The notes below the pieces were generated by a model. That model did no database searches and was not told the DNA's origin. It saw only the letters and a program-made list of their open reading frames with translations. From contig JAFAWQ010000047.1 in NCBI GenBank assembly GCA_019241645.1, positions 1 through 64,000 of the forward strand: a stretch of 64,000 nucleotides of DNA, written 5' to 3'. Within the stretch, counting starts at the first letter, position 1. Each line of letters begins with the position of its first letter. Of the stretch, positions 27,616-38,000 are shown piece after piece. Made by a program: the position numbers and the translations under genes. This DNA comes from Alphaproteobacteria bacterium (GTDB lineage: Bacteria > Pseudomonadota > Alphaproteobacteria > Micropepsales > Micropepsaceae).

Positions 27616-28767
27616 TTGCTCCCGAAGGACGTAAGGCCCTCAACCCTTGCCGCGCAAGCGCTGGGATGGATTGACGAGCGCACGCGAGCCGTCGCGCCCA
27701 CGCTGCATGCCTCCAGCACCTTCCTGCGCGATGAGGACAACCAATACCGGTCGGGGCGCAATTACGCGCGCGCGGACAATCCGGCTTTCGATCAGCCGGA
27801 GGCCCTGCTTACGGCACTCGAAGGCGGTGCGGATGCGATGCTGTTTGCCTCCGGCATGGCGGCGGCTACGGCTGTTTTCCAATCATTGAAGCCTGGCGAA
27901 CATCTTGTCGCACCCAAAGTGATGTACTGGTCGCTGCGCAACTGGATTGCCGGCTTTGCCCCGACCTGGGGCATTGCGGTCGATTTCGCCGATATGAGCG
28001 ATCTCGATGCGGTGCGGCGTGCGACCCAGCCTGGCCGCACGAAACTGGTGTGGACCGAAACGCCGGGCAATCCCCTTTGGAACATCACCGACATCGCCGC
28101 TGTGGCCGATCTCGCGCATGAAGCCGGCGCTTTGCTGGCGGTGGATTCCACTGTTGCCACTCCGGTTCTGACGCAGCCCATCGCCCTCGGCGCCGATGTC
28201 GTCATGCATTCGGCGACGAAATACCTGAACGGTCATTCGGACATCGTGGCCGGCGCCCTCGTCACTCGCGCGAAAGACGAATTTTGGGAACGCATCGGTC
28301 ACAATCGCGTGCACCTGGGCGGAATTCCCGGTTCGTTTGAAGCCTGGCTGCTGCTGCGGGGCATGCGCACCCTGTTCCCGCGCGTGCGCACGGCTTGCGC
28401 CAGCGCGCAGAGGATCGCTGAAGCCCTCGCATTGGATGCACGCGTGCAAGAGGTTCTGTATCCCGGTCTGCGCGAATTTCCGGGACATGAAATCGCGGCG
28501 CGGCAGATGCGGGGCGGCTTTGGCGGCATGCTGTCAATTCGCGTGAAAGGCGACGAACAATCAGCCATCGCCACCGCGGCCAGAGTGGAAATCTGGAAGC
28601 GCGCCACTTCGCTTGGCGGCGTGGAAAGCCTGATCGAGCATCGCGCTTCAGTCGAAGGGCCGGACACACCCTGCCCGCCCGATCTACTACGGCTTTCCAC
28701 GGGCATTGAGGACCCCGACGATCTCATCGCCGATCTGTCGCAAGCCCTCGATCAGGCGCACCGCTAA
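27616..28767 (+). CDS. Cys/Met metabolism PLP-dependent lyase (cystathionine beta-lyase-like)
   Basis: 383 residues. The PLP Lys lies in MHSATKYLNGHSD, with TPGNPLWNITDI and DSTVATPVLTQPIALGADVV before it and SLGGVESLIEHRAS near the C-terminus, all typical of the gamma-family (MetB/MetC/MetZ). Cystathionine beta-lyase or a related trans-sulfuration step is the best guess; cystathionine gamma-lyase or O-acylhomoserine sulfhydrylase cannot be excluded. An in-frame stop at 27580-27582 leaves TTG at 27616 as the only usable early start, with AGGA eight bases upstream. The gene is divergent from the polyketide operon and followed two bases later by a small hypothetical gene. Confidence 0.88.
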   Translation: MLPKDVRPSTLAAQALGWIDERTRAVAPTLHASSTFLRDEDNQYRSGRNYARADNPAFDQPEALLTALEGGADAMLFASGMAAATAVFQSLKPGEHLVAPKVMYWSLRNWIAGFAPTWGIAVDFADMSDLDAVRRATQPGRTKLVWTETPGNPLWNITDIAAVADLAHEAGALLAVDSTVATPVLTQPIALGADVVMHSATKYLNGHSDIVAGALVTRAKDEFWERIGHNRVHLGGIPGSFEAWLLLRGMRTLFPRVRTACASAQRIAEALALDARVQEVLYPGLREFPGHEIAARQMRGGFGGMLSIRVKGDEQSAIATAARVEIWKRATSLGGVESLIEHRASVEGPDTPCPPDLLRLSTGIEDPDDLIADLSQALDQAHR

Positions 28768-28769
28768 CA

Positions 28770-29126
28770 ATGTCGCGCATCAAAGTGTTCACCGCCAATC
28801 TCGGTTTCTATGAAACGGCTGTGGCCACGCGCTCGCGGAAGATGGCGCTGGCACATTGGGGCGTGACCCGCGATCTGTTCCGCGAAGGCACGGCGCAGGA
28901 GACAAACGATCCCAAGGCAGTGGAAGCGGCGATGCGCAAGGTGGGGCTGATTGTCCGAAGGCCGATCGGCTCCCACGGACCCTTCGAAGAGCGCGCGGAA
29001 GCGGAGCAGGCGCTTCTCCAGACCTTCAAGGCGAAGCCGGCGAACAAGCCTGAGCCAAAGACAAAACAAGCTGCGGCGCGAAAACAATCAACCCGGCATC
29101 CTGCCGCCAAGAAGAAGCGTCGCTGA
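28770..29126 (+). CDS. Small conserved hypothetical protein with basic tail
   Basis: 118 residues. The first 80 residues look like a compact alpha/beta domain starting SRIKVFTANLGFYETAVATR with MALAHWGVTRDLFREGTA. The last 40 are rich in Lys, Arg, Ala and Pro and end AAKKKRR, suggesting nucleic-acid or acidic-surface binding. It resembles a group of small alphaproteobacterial proteins without known function. Two bases separate it from the upstream lyase stop, so the two are probably co-transcribed. I cannot assign a function. Confidence 0.65.
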   Translation: MSRIKVFTANLGFYETAVATRSRKMALAHWGVTRDLFREGTAQETNDPKAVEAAMRKVGLIVRRPIGSHGPFEERAEAEQALLQTFKAKPANKPEPKTKQAAARKQSTRHPAAKKKRR

Positions 29127-29198
29127 TTTGCTCCGCTCCACTTGTCTCTGGCGCTGGAAGCTGGGTTATGCTGCTGCCCATTGAGCGGAGGGTGGGCA

Positions 29199-30953
29199 AT
29201 GGGCGCAGATCGGTTGACAAAGGTCGGCATCGCGGCAGCTACGCTGTCCTGTTGTCTGATTGCTCCGGATAGTCTCGGGGAACCCGCGCCCCAATACGAT
29301 GTGCTTATCACTCACGGCATAATCTATGACGGCGCCGGTTCGGCGCCTTTCGTGGGCGACGCTGCGATTACCGGCGATCGCATCGCCTATGTCGGTCCGC
29401 ACGCGCCGGGCACCGCGAAGCGCACCATCGATGCGCGCGGCAAAGCCGTGTCGCCCGGTTTCATCAACATGTTGTCCTGGGCAAACGAGTCGCTTCTGGT
29501 GGACGGCCGCGGCCAGAGCGATCTGCGCCAGGGTGTCACGCTGGAGGTTATGGGCGAGGGCGATTCCATGGGCCCGCTGACGCCGAAGATGAAGCAGCTG
29601 GCGGAGCAGCGGCAGATTGACATCAAGTACAGTATCGACTGGACCACGCTCGGCGAATATCTGGAGAAACTGGAGAGGCAGGGCGTTTCGCTGAACGTCG
29701 CCTCTTTCGTCGGGGCCACCACCGTGCGCGTGCACGAGCTCGATGAAGAGAACGTGACACCCACGCCGGCGCAACTCGCGCGCATGCAAGCGCTGGTGGG
29801 GCAGGCGATGGAAGAAGGCGCGGTCGGCGTCGGCTCCTCGCTGATCTACTCACCCGCGACTTATGCAAAAACGCCGGAGCTGATTGCGCTGATGCAGCAG
29901 GCGGCTGCGTGCGGCGGCATGTACATCTCTCACATGCGCAACGAGGGCAATCATGTGCTCGATGCGGTGGACGAGCTGATCGAGATCAGCAAGCAATCCG
30001 GCGCGCCGGCCGAGATCTACCACATGAAGGTCGCGGGCAAGCCGAACTGGGACAGACTCTCCCCGATGATTGCCAAGATCGAGGCGGCGCGCGCGGCCGG
30101 CCAGCGCATCACCGCCGACATGTACACCTATCCCGCGGGCGCCACCGGGCTCGACGCCGCCATGCCGCCATGGGTGCAGGAAGGCGGCCAGGAGAAATGG
30201 ATCGCGCGGCTGAAAGATCCGGCGATCCGCAAGCGCGTCATTGCCGAAATGCGCGATGCAAAAACATCCTGGGACAATCTCTATGCGCTGGCCGGCCCGG
30301 AAGGCACGCTGATGTTGCAATTCAAGAATTCGAAACTGAAGCCACTGACCGGCAAGCGCCTCTCTGAAATTGCCGCCATGCGCCACACGAGTCCCGAGGA
30401 CGCGGCCATCGATCTTGTCATTGAGGATGGGAGCCGCGTCGGCGTGGCTTATTTTCTGATGTCGGAAGACAACATCAAACGCGAACTGGCGCTGCCTTAT
30501 GTCAGCTTCGGCTCCGACGAAGCGGCACAGGCGCCGGAAGGCGTGTTCCTGAAATCAAATCCCCACCCCAGAGCCTATGGAAACTTTGCGCGGGTGCTGG
30601 CCAAGTATGTGCGCGACGAAAAGGTCGTCCCGCTTGAACAGGCCATTCGCAAGCTAACGGCGCTGCCGGCATCCAATCTGTCGCTGCGCGATCGCGGAAT
30701 GCTGAAGGCGGGCAACTATGCCGACGTCGTGGTGTTCGATCCCGCAACCATTCAGGACCACGCCACCTTCGAGCGACCTCAGGTGCTCGCCACCGGCGTC
30801 AGCGAAGTGTTCGTCAACGGCGTGGAAGCGCTAAAAGAGGGCGAACCGACCGGCGCGCATTCCGGACGCTTCGTGCGCGGCCGCGCCTGGACGGGCTGGC
30901 CCGGCGGCGGCTGCCGCAAATCCGCCGCGGATTGGCAGTGGGCGAAGAACTAG
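29199..30953 (+). CDS. N-acyl-D-amino-acid deacylase-like amidohydrolase, exported
   Basis: 584 residues from ATG 29199, with a GGAG-type ribosome binding site and a signal peptide of about 27 residues. It has the D-aminoacylase/amidohydrolase-3 layout: YDVLITHGIIYDGAGSAPF, then VGVGSSLIYSPATYAKTPEL, metal-site ISHMRNEG, EIYHMKVAGK and FGSDEAAQAPEG. In normal D-aminoacylases the sequence after PGFI is D-x-H-x-H-D; here it reads GFINMLSWANES, so the first two metal histidines are absent. I infer a divergent subfamily with an altered metal site, so the annotated reaction is uncertain. Confidence 0.85.
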   Translation: MGADRLTKVGIAAATLSCCLIAPDSLGEPAPQYDVLITHGIIYDGAGSAPFVGDAAITGDRIAYVGPHAPGTAKRTIDARGKAVSPGFINMLSWANESLLVDGRGQSDLRQGVTLEVMGEGDSMGPLTPKMKQLAEQRQIDIKYSIDWTTLGEYLEKLERQGVSLNVASFVGATTVRVHELDEENVTPTPAQLARMQALVGQAMEEGAVGVGSSLIYSPATYAKTPELIALMQQAAACGGMYISHMRNEGNHVLDAVDELIEISKQSGAPAEIYHMKVAGKPNWDRLSPMIAKIEAARAAGQRITADMYTYPAGATGLDAAMPPWVQEGGQEKWIARLKDPAIRKRVIAEMRDAKTSWDNLYALAGPEGTLMLQFKNSKLKPLTGKRLSEIAAMRHTSPEDAAIDLVIEDGSRVGVAYFLMSEDNIKRELALPYVSFGSDEAAQAPEGVFLKSNPHPRAYGNFARVLAKYVRDEKVVPLEQAIRKLTALPASNLSLRDRGMLKAGNYADVVVFDPATIQDHATFERPQVLATGVSEVFVNGVEALKEGEPTGAHSGRFVRGRAWTGWPGGGCRKSAADWQWAKN

Positions 30954-30981
30954 CCGCGCATTACGGAGGCGAGCCGATTCA

Positions 30982-31437
30982 TCACTGGCCGAAGAGCCAG
31001 GACTGCTTCTTCAATTCCGCTTCATGCGCCTTGTAGAAAGCGACTTGCGCAGGCGACATCCGATCCGACAGTTTCGCCGCTGCCGACGGATACTGCGCTG
31101 CCATGCCCGCATCCATCAGCACGAACGGCATGACGACGACATCATGCACGCTGAGACCATGCTTGCGGAACAGTGCGACGGCTTGGGGATCGGCGGAAAG
31201 CTTCGCTTCCATCTCCGCGACGGACTGGCTGTTATCACCGATATGCTGCAGGTGCGCGGTCCCTGCGCTTTTCTTCGCATCGTCCATCGCCGCCTGCATG
31301 GCGTTCACCCTGTCCATCGACAAGGTGTAATCGTGCAACGCCTTGGCGCTGTCCGGATCCAGTTCGCCATGCGCGGCCAACGCCGGCGAGATCAAAAGGA
31401 TCGCGGTCAATGCGCCGGCAAGGTAAAACGCTGTCAT
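30982..31437 (-). CDS. Exported hypothetical protein
   Basis: 151 residues from ATG 31437, with GGAG eight bases upstream. It has a signal peptide (LAGALTAILLISPALAAHG) and a mainly helical mature part with DPDSAKALHDYTLSMDRVNAM, a central acidic region and a C-terminal FYKAHEAELKKQSWLFGQ. No recognised domain. It is convergent with the D-aminoacylase-like gene. An extra 21-residue upstream reading is possible but would bury the signal peptide. Confidence 0.72.
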   Translation of the reverse strand: MTAFYLAGALTAILLISPALAAHGELDPDSAKALHDYTLSMDRVNAMQAAMDDAKKSAGTAHLQHIGDNSQSVAEMEAKLSADPQAVALFRKHGLSVHDVVVMPFVLMDAGMAAQYPSAAAKLSDRMSPAQVAFYKAHEAELKKQSWLFGQ

Positions 31438-31545
31438 GCAGGGCTCTCCGTAGGTTGGGCTGCAAATAGAAGCTCGAATCAAGCGCGGACAGTCTTGCAT
31501 GCACTGGCTCGCTGCTGAAGCAATGTGCTCTCGGCGTGAATGCCA

Positions 31546-32952
31546 CTATTCCGAATGATGTGAAGAGGTCGGCTGTTCACCGTGCTGCGCCACCACGACC
31601 GTCTTGATGTTGACGAATTCGCGGATGCCGTAGCTCGACAGCTCGCGGCCGTAGCCGCTGTCCTTAACCCCGCCGAACGGCAGCTTGGGATCGGACGAGA
31701 CGGTGGCGTTGACGAACACCGAACCTGCGTCGATGCGATCGGCGGCCAGCCGCTCGCCGAGTGCGAGATCGCGGGTGAACACGCCGCCACCCAGGCCGAA
31801 TTCCGAATCGTTGGCGATGCGCACTGCGTCGTCCACATCCTTCGCCGCAATCACGGAGGCCACCGGGCCAAACAACTCTTCGTCATAGGCGGGCATTCCC
31901 GGATGCACGTCGCCTAGCACGGTTGGCGGATAAAAGGCTCCGGGGCCGTCAGGGCTCTTGCCGCCGCACAGCAGACGCGCACCCTTGGCGATGCTTTTCT
32001 CCACTTGCTCGTGCAGTTCGTCGCGCAGATCGCGCCGCGCCATCGGGCCCACGGTGGTGCTTTCTTCCAGCGGATCGCCAACCCTGGCTTTCCCCATTTC
32101 CGCGACCAGATGGCGCTCGAAACGCTCCTTCAGCGCGTCAAGCACGATAAAACGCTTGGCGGCGATGCAGCTCTGCCCGGAATTGACCAGCCGTCCCTTC
32201 GCGCTGGCTGCCGCGGCGAAAGCGATATCGGCATCGGCCAGCACGAGATAGGCATCGCTGCCGCCCAGTTCGAGTACGCACTTCTTGAGTACCGCGCCGG
32301 CTTTCGCGGCAACATCGCGGCCGGCCGGCGTGCTGCCAGTGAGCGACACGGCGCGCACATGCGGATGCGCAATGACGTCGCCGACCATCTTGCTGCCGAT
32401 CATCAGGGTGCGGAACAGATGCTCGGGGAATCCGGCGTCGCGGAACAGTTGTTCCAGGGCAAGCGCGCTGCCCGGTACATTGGAGGCGTGCTTCAGCAAG
32501 CCCGCATTGCCGGCCATCAGGGCAGGCGCGGCAAAGCGGATCACCTGCCAGAAGGGAAAATTCCACGGCATCACCGCCAGCACCACACCAAGCGGACGAA
32601 AGGCGACGAAGCTCTTGCGCGAGCCGCTGTCCACGATTTCATCGGCCAGGTAGCGCTGCGCGTGCTCCGCGTAATACTCGCAGCCCATCGCGCATTTCTG
32701 CGCTTCGCCAATGCCGTCGCGGATAGGCTTGCCCATTTCCTGCGCCATCAGCTTGCCATATTCCGCCGCACGATCGCGCAGAAGCACTGCCGCCTTGCGC
32801 ATCAGTGTCGCACGTTCGGCGAAGCTGGTTTCGCGCCATTTGAGGAAGGCCGCGTGAGCGCTTTCAATCGCCGCATTCACCTGCGGCAGCGCCATTTCCT
32901 CATAGCGCTTGAGAGTTTCACCCGTGGCGGGATTGACGGATTCAATGGGCAT
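31546..32952 (-). CDS. NAD(P)-dependent succinate-semialdehyde dehydrogenase family enzyme
   Basis: 468 residues from ATG 32952, beginning IESVNPATGETLKRYEEM. It is an aldehyde dehydrogenase with the catalytic Cys in VNSGQSCIAAKRFIV, Glu in LELGGSDAYLVL and cofactor loop MPWNFPFWQVIRFA. The C-terminal PFGGVKDSGYGRELSSYGI is typical of the GabD/Sad group, so oxidation of succinate semialdehyde or a similar short aldehyde is likely; the exact substrate is not determined. An upstream in-frame stretch overlaps the frameshifted hydrolase and was excluded. Confidence 0.88.
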   Translation of the reverse strand: MPIESVNPATGETLKRYEEMALPQVNAAIESAHAAFLKWRETSFAERATLMRKAAVLLRDRAAEYGKLMAQEMGKPIRDGIGEAQKCAMGCEYYAEHAQRYLADEIVDSGSRKSFVAFRPLGVVLAVMPWNFPFWQVIRFAAPALMAGNAGLLKHASNVPGSALALEQLFRDAGFPEHLFRTLMIGSKMVGDVIAHPHVRAVSLTGSTPAGRDVAAKAGAVLKKCVLELGGSDAYLVLADADIAFAAAASAKGRLVNSGQSCIAAKRFIVLDALKERFERHLVAEMGKARVGDPLEESTTVGPMARRDLRDELHEQVEKSIAKGARLLCGGKSPDGPGAFYPPTVLGDVHPGMPAYDEELFGPVASVIAAKDVDDAVRIANDSEFGLGGGVFTRDLALGERLAADRIDAGSVFVNATVSSDPKLPFGGVKDSGYGRELSSYGIREFVNIKTVVVAQHGEQPTSSHHSE

Positions 32953-32986
32953 CGACGACCTGCGCGAATAGCTCGAGTGCGGCTTC

Positions 32987-34118
32987 CTACTTGGAAGGGG
33001 CGCCGCCAAGCAAATCGGCCAGATATTTCTGCCAAACGGCCCCCCAGGTGTGAGTGCCGTGGCCATGAGTTTGGTCGCTGACAGGAATAAGAACGAAGCG
33101 GCCTTTCTTCAGGCGCTTCGCTTCGCGTTCCGCAATGCCAAGCTCCGGCGGGTTGATGAAGTCGTCCGCCGAATTGATCCACATCACACGGGCCTCGATC
33201 TTCTCAAGCGCGCCGCTCGGATCGTAATCGCGCGATGCATCCACCTGGTAAAGCATATCGTTGGCGTCGAGCGATGCCACATCTTTTGCCACGGTATCGA
33301 CGACATATTTGTCCGCCGCATCGCGGGTCGGATAGCTCTTCTGCATCTGGTGCGGTGCGCACCGCGATGATGAGCAAATCGGCGGCGGCGCGCAGTGCCA
33401 TTTGCGGTTCGCTCTTGTATTCGCCCCCCTCCCAGGCCGGATCGCTGTGGATCGCATCCATCAGCATCTTGCGCCACATGCGATTGCGGCCGGCGATCTG
33501 CACCGGCAGGCAGGCGAGCGGCATCAGCGCGTCCATGTAGCCGGGCCAAGTCTCGCCCCAGACGAACGCATGCATGCACCCCATCGAGGTGCCCATCAGC
33601 AGGCGCAGATGATTGACATGCAGGTGCTGTGTAAGCAGCGCGTGTTGCGCCGCGACCATGTCGCCGTAATCGTAATGGGGAAAGCGCGCGTGCAGGCCGT
33701 CGCTGGGCTTCGAGGATTTCCCGTGGCCGATGCCATCCGGGAGGATGACGAAATACTTCGCGGGATCGAGCAATCCGCCGGGCTTGAACAGCACATCGGC
33801 GAACTGCGGGCGCAGGAATTGGTGACCGTCTCCGCCAGTGCCATGCAATACGACAACGGCGTTTGTCGTGCGCCCCTGCGCATCCAACTGAGGCGCACCC
33901 AGCGTGATGTAGTGCAAATGAAGCTCGGGTAGACTCTCGCCGGAGTGGAATCTGAAATTCCGGATGGTGAAGTCGCTGACCTTTGTCTCGTAGGCAGCCG
34001 CCTGTCCCGCTACGGCACAGCCAAGCATGACTAGCCCCGCGGCGAATTTTGCAGTGTTGCGCCAGCCCCGTCCCCCGTAGGGAATTCGCAAGGCATCGAC
34101 TGGTAAAATGCCGAACAT
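32987..34118 (-). pseudogene. Alpha/beta hydrolase (MetX-like fold), broken by a frameshift
   Basis: Two overlapping frames encode one protein. The first (from 34118) has a signal peptide ending GQAAA, then DFTIRNFRFHSGESLPELH, VVLHGTGGDGHQFL and the nucleophile elbow GTSMGCMHAFVWGE, up to LRAAADLLIIA. The second frame (from about 33365 down to 32987) continues with APHQMQKSYPTRDAADKYV, the acid region INSADDFINPPE and the catalytic His in DQTHGHGTHTW. The switch falls in a 14-base perfect palindrome, GCGGTGCGCACCGC at 33352-33365. It is either a real pseudogene or a one- or two-base assembly error. If intact it would be an exported homoserine-acetyltransferase-like hydrolase. Its ATG overlaps the divergent export gene's start. 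Confidence 0.8.
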
Positions 34119-34761
34119 GTATCGCTTCCTGACTGGCTTTTTCGCAGCCTGCGCATGCCTGCTGCTGTTGCCTATGTACGCGCTTGCCGAAGATGGCGGG
34201 CAGCTCCGTCCATCATCGGCAAGGAGCGTAGAGGAAGCTTACCAGCTGGGGACAGGCGACAAGGTGCGCGTGGCCGTTTTTGGCGAGCCGGACCTCGGTG
34301 GCGAATTCCAGGTTGACGGCAAGGGTCGGATCGCAGTCCCCCTGATCGGAACGGTCCAGGCAGCCGGTGAAACGGCCGCCGGCCTTGAGCAGACGATCGC
34401 CGAGCAGCTCGCGGACGGCTATATCCAGAACCCGAGGGTCAGTGTCGAAATCACCACCTACCGGCCATTTTACGTGATCGGCGAGGTCAACAAACCAGGC
34501 GAGTACGCTTATGTGGATGGCATGAGCGCGCTCAACGCCATTGCCCTGGCGGGCGGATATGGCGATCGCGCAAATGAGGACACCATCTACATCCGCCGCA
34601 ACGGCAACCCCAGGGAAGAGCGCCTGCCGGCCGATCAGATGACTCGCATCTTCCCCGGTGACGTCGTCCGTATACCCAAGAGCGTGTTCTGGACGGTCAT
34701 GTCGGTCGTCAGCCCTGTTGCCGGTATCGGTGCACTTGGCTATTCCGCCGCCCGCTACTAG
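34108..34761 (+). CDS. Polysaccharide biosynthesis/export protein (Wza/SLBB type)
   Basis: 217 residues. A signal peptide (LTGFFAACACLLLLPMYALA) is followed by the Poly_export domain YQLGTGDKVRVAVFGEPDLG and then an SLBB-type strand set VEITTYRPFYVIGEVNKPGE and DGMSALNAIALAGGY. The family forms the outer-membrane channel or periplasmic part of capsule/EPS export. It is shorter than Wza and lacks a clear C-terminal amphipathic helix; it ends with a hydrophobic segment, so it may be the periplasmic subtype. ATG 34117 is an equally good start. No other capsule genes adjoin it. Confidence 0.87.
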   Translation: MPNMYRFLTGFFAACACLLLLPMYALAEDGGQLRPSSARSVEEAYQLGTGDKVRVAVFGEPDLGGEFQVDGKGRIAVPLIGTVQAAGETAAGLEQTIAEQLADGYIQNPRVSVEITTYRPFYVIGEVNKPGEYAYVDGMSALNAIALAGGYGDRANEDTIYIRRNGNPREERLPADQMTRIFPGDVVRIPKSVFWTVMSVVSPVAGIGALGYSAARY

Positions 34762-34805
34762 CCACGCGGCAAATAACGCATCGTTATCCATGCTTTAGGG
34801 CATGC

Positions 34806-34830
34806 GGAACTTTTGGCATCGGTCCGCGTT
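34806..34830 (+). promoter_or_regulatory. Sigma-EcfG consensus promoter before the poly-HAMP kinase
   Basis: GGAAC at 34806-34810, 16 bases, then CGTT at 34827-34830 on the plus strand, an exact match to the general-stress consensus. The predicted start near 34837 leaves a leader of about 170 bases before the ATG at 35008. The leader has no obvious open frame or terminator. Confidence 0.7.
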
Positions 34831-35007
34831 GGCGGCTTTGCGAGGAATTTCCTCCAAGGGCGGCAAAACGGGGCGCGGATGACACGGCCGGACTTTCCGG
34901 TAACTTTTCGTTCATAACCGCTTCACCGATCTTGCCAGAGCCCAACAGCCCGTGCGGCGGCGAGCGCGCCCTCCGGGTCACCGTCGTCCGCTCGCCGAAA
35001 GACGATC

Positions 35008-38000
35008 ATGAGCACCCATTCCGACCCTACCCCCGAAGTCCGGTCTCCGCCCCAGCGGAAGCGTAAAGCGAATGGCGGAGCCGGTCCGGTTGGCGAGCAG
35101 CCGGACCTGCAGGAACTGTTGCAGGCTCTTCAGGGCATGAAGGCGGGCGATTTCTCTGTCCGCATGCGGAGCGATCAAATCGGTATAGCTGGCAAGATCG
35201 CGGATGCCTTCAACGAAATCGTCGCCACCAATGAGCGTATGGCGGACCAATTGGAGAAAGTTGGCGAGCAGGTCGGCAAGCAGGGCAAGACGCGCAATCG
35301 GGTCAAGTTTGGGCAGCCGGTGGGCGCGTGGGCCGGCATGGAAGCCTCCGTAAACACCCTGATCGACGATCTCTTGTGGCCGACTGCGGAAGTCACCCGC
35401 GCCATCGCGGCGGTGGCGCAAGGCGACCTTCTGCAGACGGTGCACCTGGATGTGGAAGGCCGGCCGCTGAAGGGCGAGTTCCTGCGCTCCGCCAACATCG
35501 TCAACACCATGATCAAGCAGCTCTCGGTGTTCACTTCCGAAGTGACACGTGTGGCGCGCGAAGTGGGCACCGAAGGCAAGCTTGGCGGTCAGGCACAGGT
35601 CCGCGAAGTGACCGGCGTGTGGAAAGACCTCACCGAGTCCGTGAACTCTATGGCGAACAACCTCACAGCCCAGGTCCGCAACATCGCGGAAGTGACTATC
35701 GCCGTGGCAAATGGCGATTTGTCGAAAAAGATCACCGTGGACGTGCGGGGCGAGATTCTGCAGCTCAAGGAAGCCATCAACACGATGGTGGACCAGCTGC
35801 GCTCGTTCGCTTCCGAAGTGACGCGCGTGGCGCGCGAAGTGGGCACCGAAGGCAAGCTTGGCGGTCAAGCGCTGGTGCCGGGCGTGGCCGGTACCTGGAA
35901 AGACCTCACGGACTCCGTCAACGCGATGTGCGGCAACCTCACAGACCAGGTCCGCAACATCGCGCAGGTGACGACCGCCGTGGCCCGCGGCGACTTGAGC
36001 CGCAAGATTACGGTGGATGTGAAGGGCGAAATCCTGGAGCTGAAGAACACCATCAACACCATGGTGGACCAGCTCAATGGCTTTGCGTCCGAAGTGACGC
36101 GCGTGGCCCGCGAAGTCGGCACCGAAGGCAAGCTCGGCGGACAGGCGACCGTGCCCGGCGTGGCCGGCACGTGGAAAGACTTGACCGACAACGTGAACTT
36201 CATGGCCGGCAATCTGACCTCGCAGGTGCGCAACATTGCCGAAGTCACGACAGCCGTCGCGCGCGGTGACTTGAGCCGCAAGATCACGGTGGACGTGAAG
36301 GGCGAAATCCTGGAGCTGAAAGACACCATCAACACCATGGTGGATCAGCTGAACGGATTTGCATCCGAAGTGACGCGCGTGGCGCGCGAGGTCGGCACCG
36401 ATGGCCGCCTTGGCGGGCAGGCGCAGGTGCCCGGCGTGGCCGGCACCTGGAAGGACCTCACCGACTCCGTGAACTCCATGGCGTCCAATCTCACCGCGCA
36501 AGTGCGCAACATCGCCGAAGTGTCCACGGCTATCGCGAACGGCGACCTGTCGAAGAAAATCACCGTGGACGTGAAGGGCGAGATTCTGCAGCTCAAGGAA
36601 ACCATCAACACGATGGTGGACCAGCTGAACGCTTTCGCGGGCGAAGTGACGCGCGTGGCCCGCGAAGTCGGTACGGATGGAAAGCTCGGTGGACAGGCCG
36701 TGGTGCGCGGCGTCGCCGGCACCTGGAAAGACCTCACGGACTCCGTGAACTCGATGGCGTCGAACCTCACCGCGCAGGTGCGCAACATCGCGGAAGTGGC
36801 GACGGCCGTGGCGACCGGCGACCTCTCGCGCAAGATCACCGTGGACGTGAAGGGCGAAATTCTTGAGCTCAAGAACACGCTCAACACCATGGTGGACCAG
36901 CTGAACGCCTTCGCCTCGGAAGTGACGCGCGTGGCCCGCGAAGTGGGCACGGAAGGCAAGCTCGGCGGACAGGCGCAGGTACCCGGCGTGGCCGGAACTT
37001 GGAAGGATCTCACCGACAACGTGAACTCCATGGCGGGAAATCTGACGGCCCAGGTCCGCAACATCGCCGAAGTGGCGACCGCCATCGCCAACGGCGACCT
37101 TTCCCGCAAGATCACCGTGGACGTGCGCGGCGAAATCCTTCAGCTGAAGGAAACGCTGAACACCATGGTGGACCAGCTGAACCGGTTCGCCGGCGAAGTA
37201 ACGCGCGTGGCCCGCGAAGTGGGCACGGAAGGACGGCTTGGCGGGCAGGCCAACGTGCCTGGCGTTGCGGGAACCTGGAAAGATCTGACCGACAACGTGA
37301 ACCTGCTTGCCGCAAACCTGACCACACAGGTGCGCAACATCGCCGAGGTGACGACCGCGGTGGCGCGCGGCGACCTTTCCCGCAAGATCACCGTGGATGT
37401 GAAGGGTGAAATCCTCGAACTGAAGAACACCATCAACACCATGGTGGACCAGCTGAATGCGTTTGCCGCCGAAGTGACGCGCGTGGCGCGCGAAGTCGGC
37501 ACCGAAGGCAAGCTTGGCGGTCAGGCTCAGGTGCCTGGCGTCGCCGGAACCTGGAAGGACCTGACCGACAACGTGAACTTCATGGCCGGCAATCTGACGG
37601 CTCAGGTCCGCAACATCGCCGAAGTGGCGACCGCCATCGCCAACGGCGATCTGTCGAAGAAAATCACCGTCGACGTGCGTGGCGAAATCCTGCTGCTCAA
37701 GGAAACGCTCAACACAATGGTGGAGCAGCTCCGCTCGTTCGCCGCGGAAGTGACGCGTGTGGCGCGCGAGGTCGGGACAGACGGACGGCTGGGCGGCCAG
37801 GCGGTGGTTCCCGGCGTCGGCGGTACCTGGAAGGACCTCACCGACTCCGTGAACTTCATGGCCGGCAATCTGACCTCTCAGGTGCGCAACATCGCCGAAG
37901 TGACCACGGCAGTGGCGCGCGGCGACCTTTCCCGAAAGATCACCGTCGATGTGAAAGGCGAAATCCTGGAGCTCAAAAACACCATCAACACAATGGTGGA

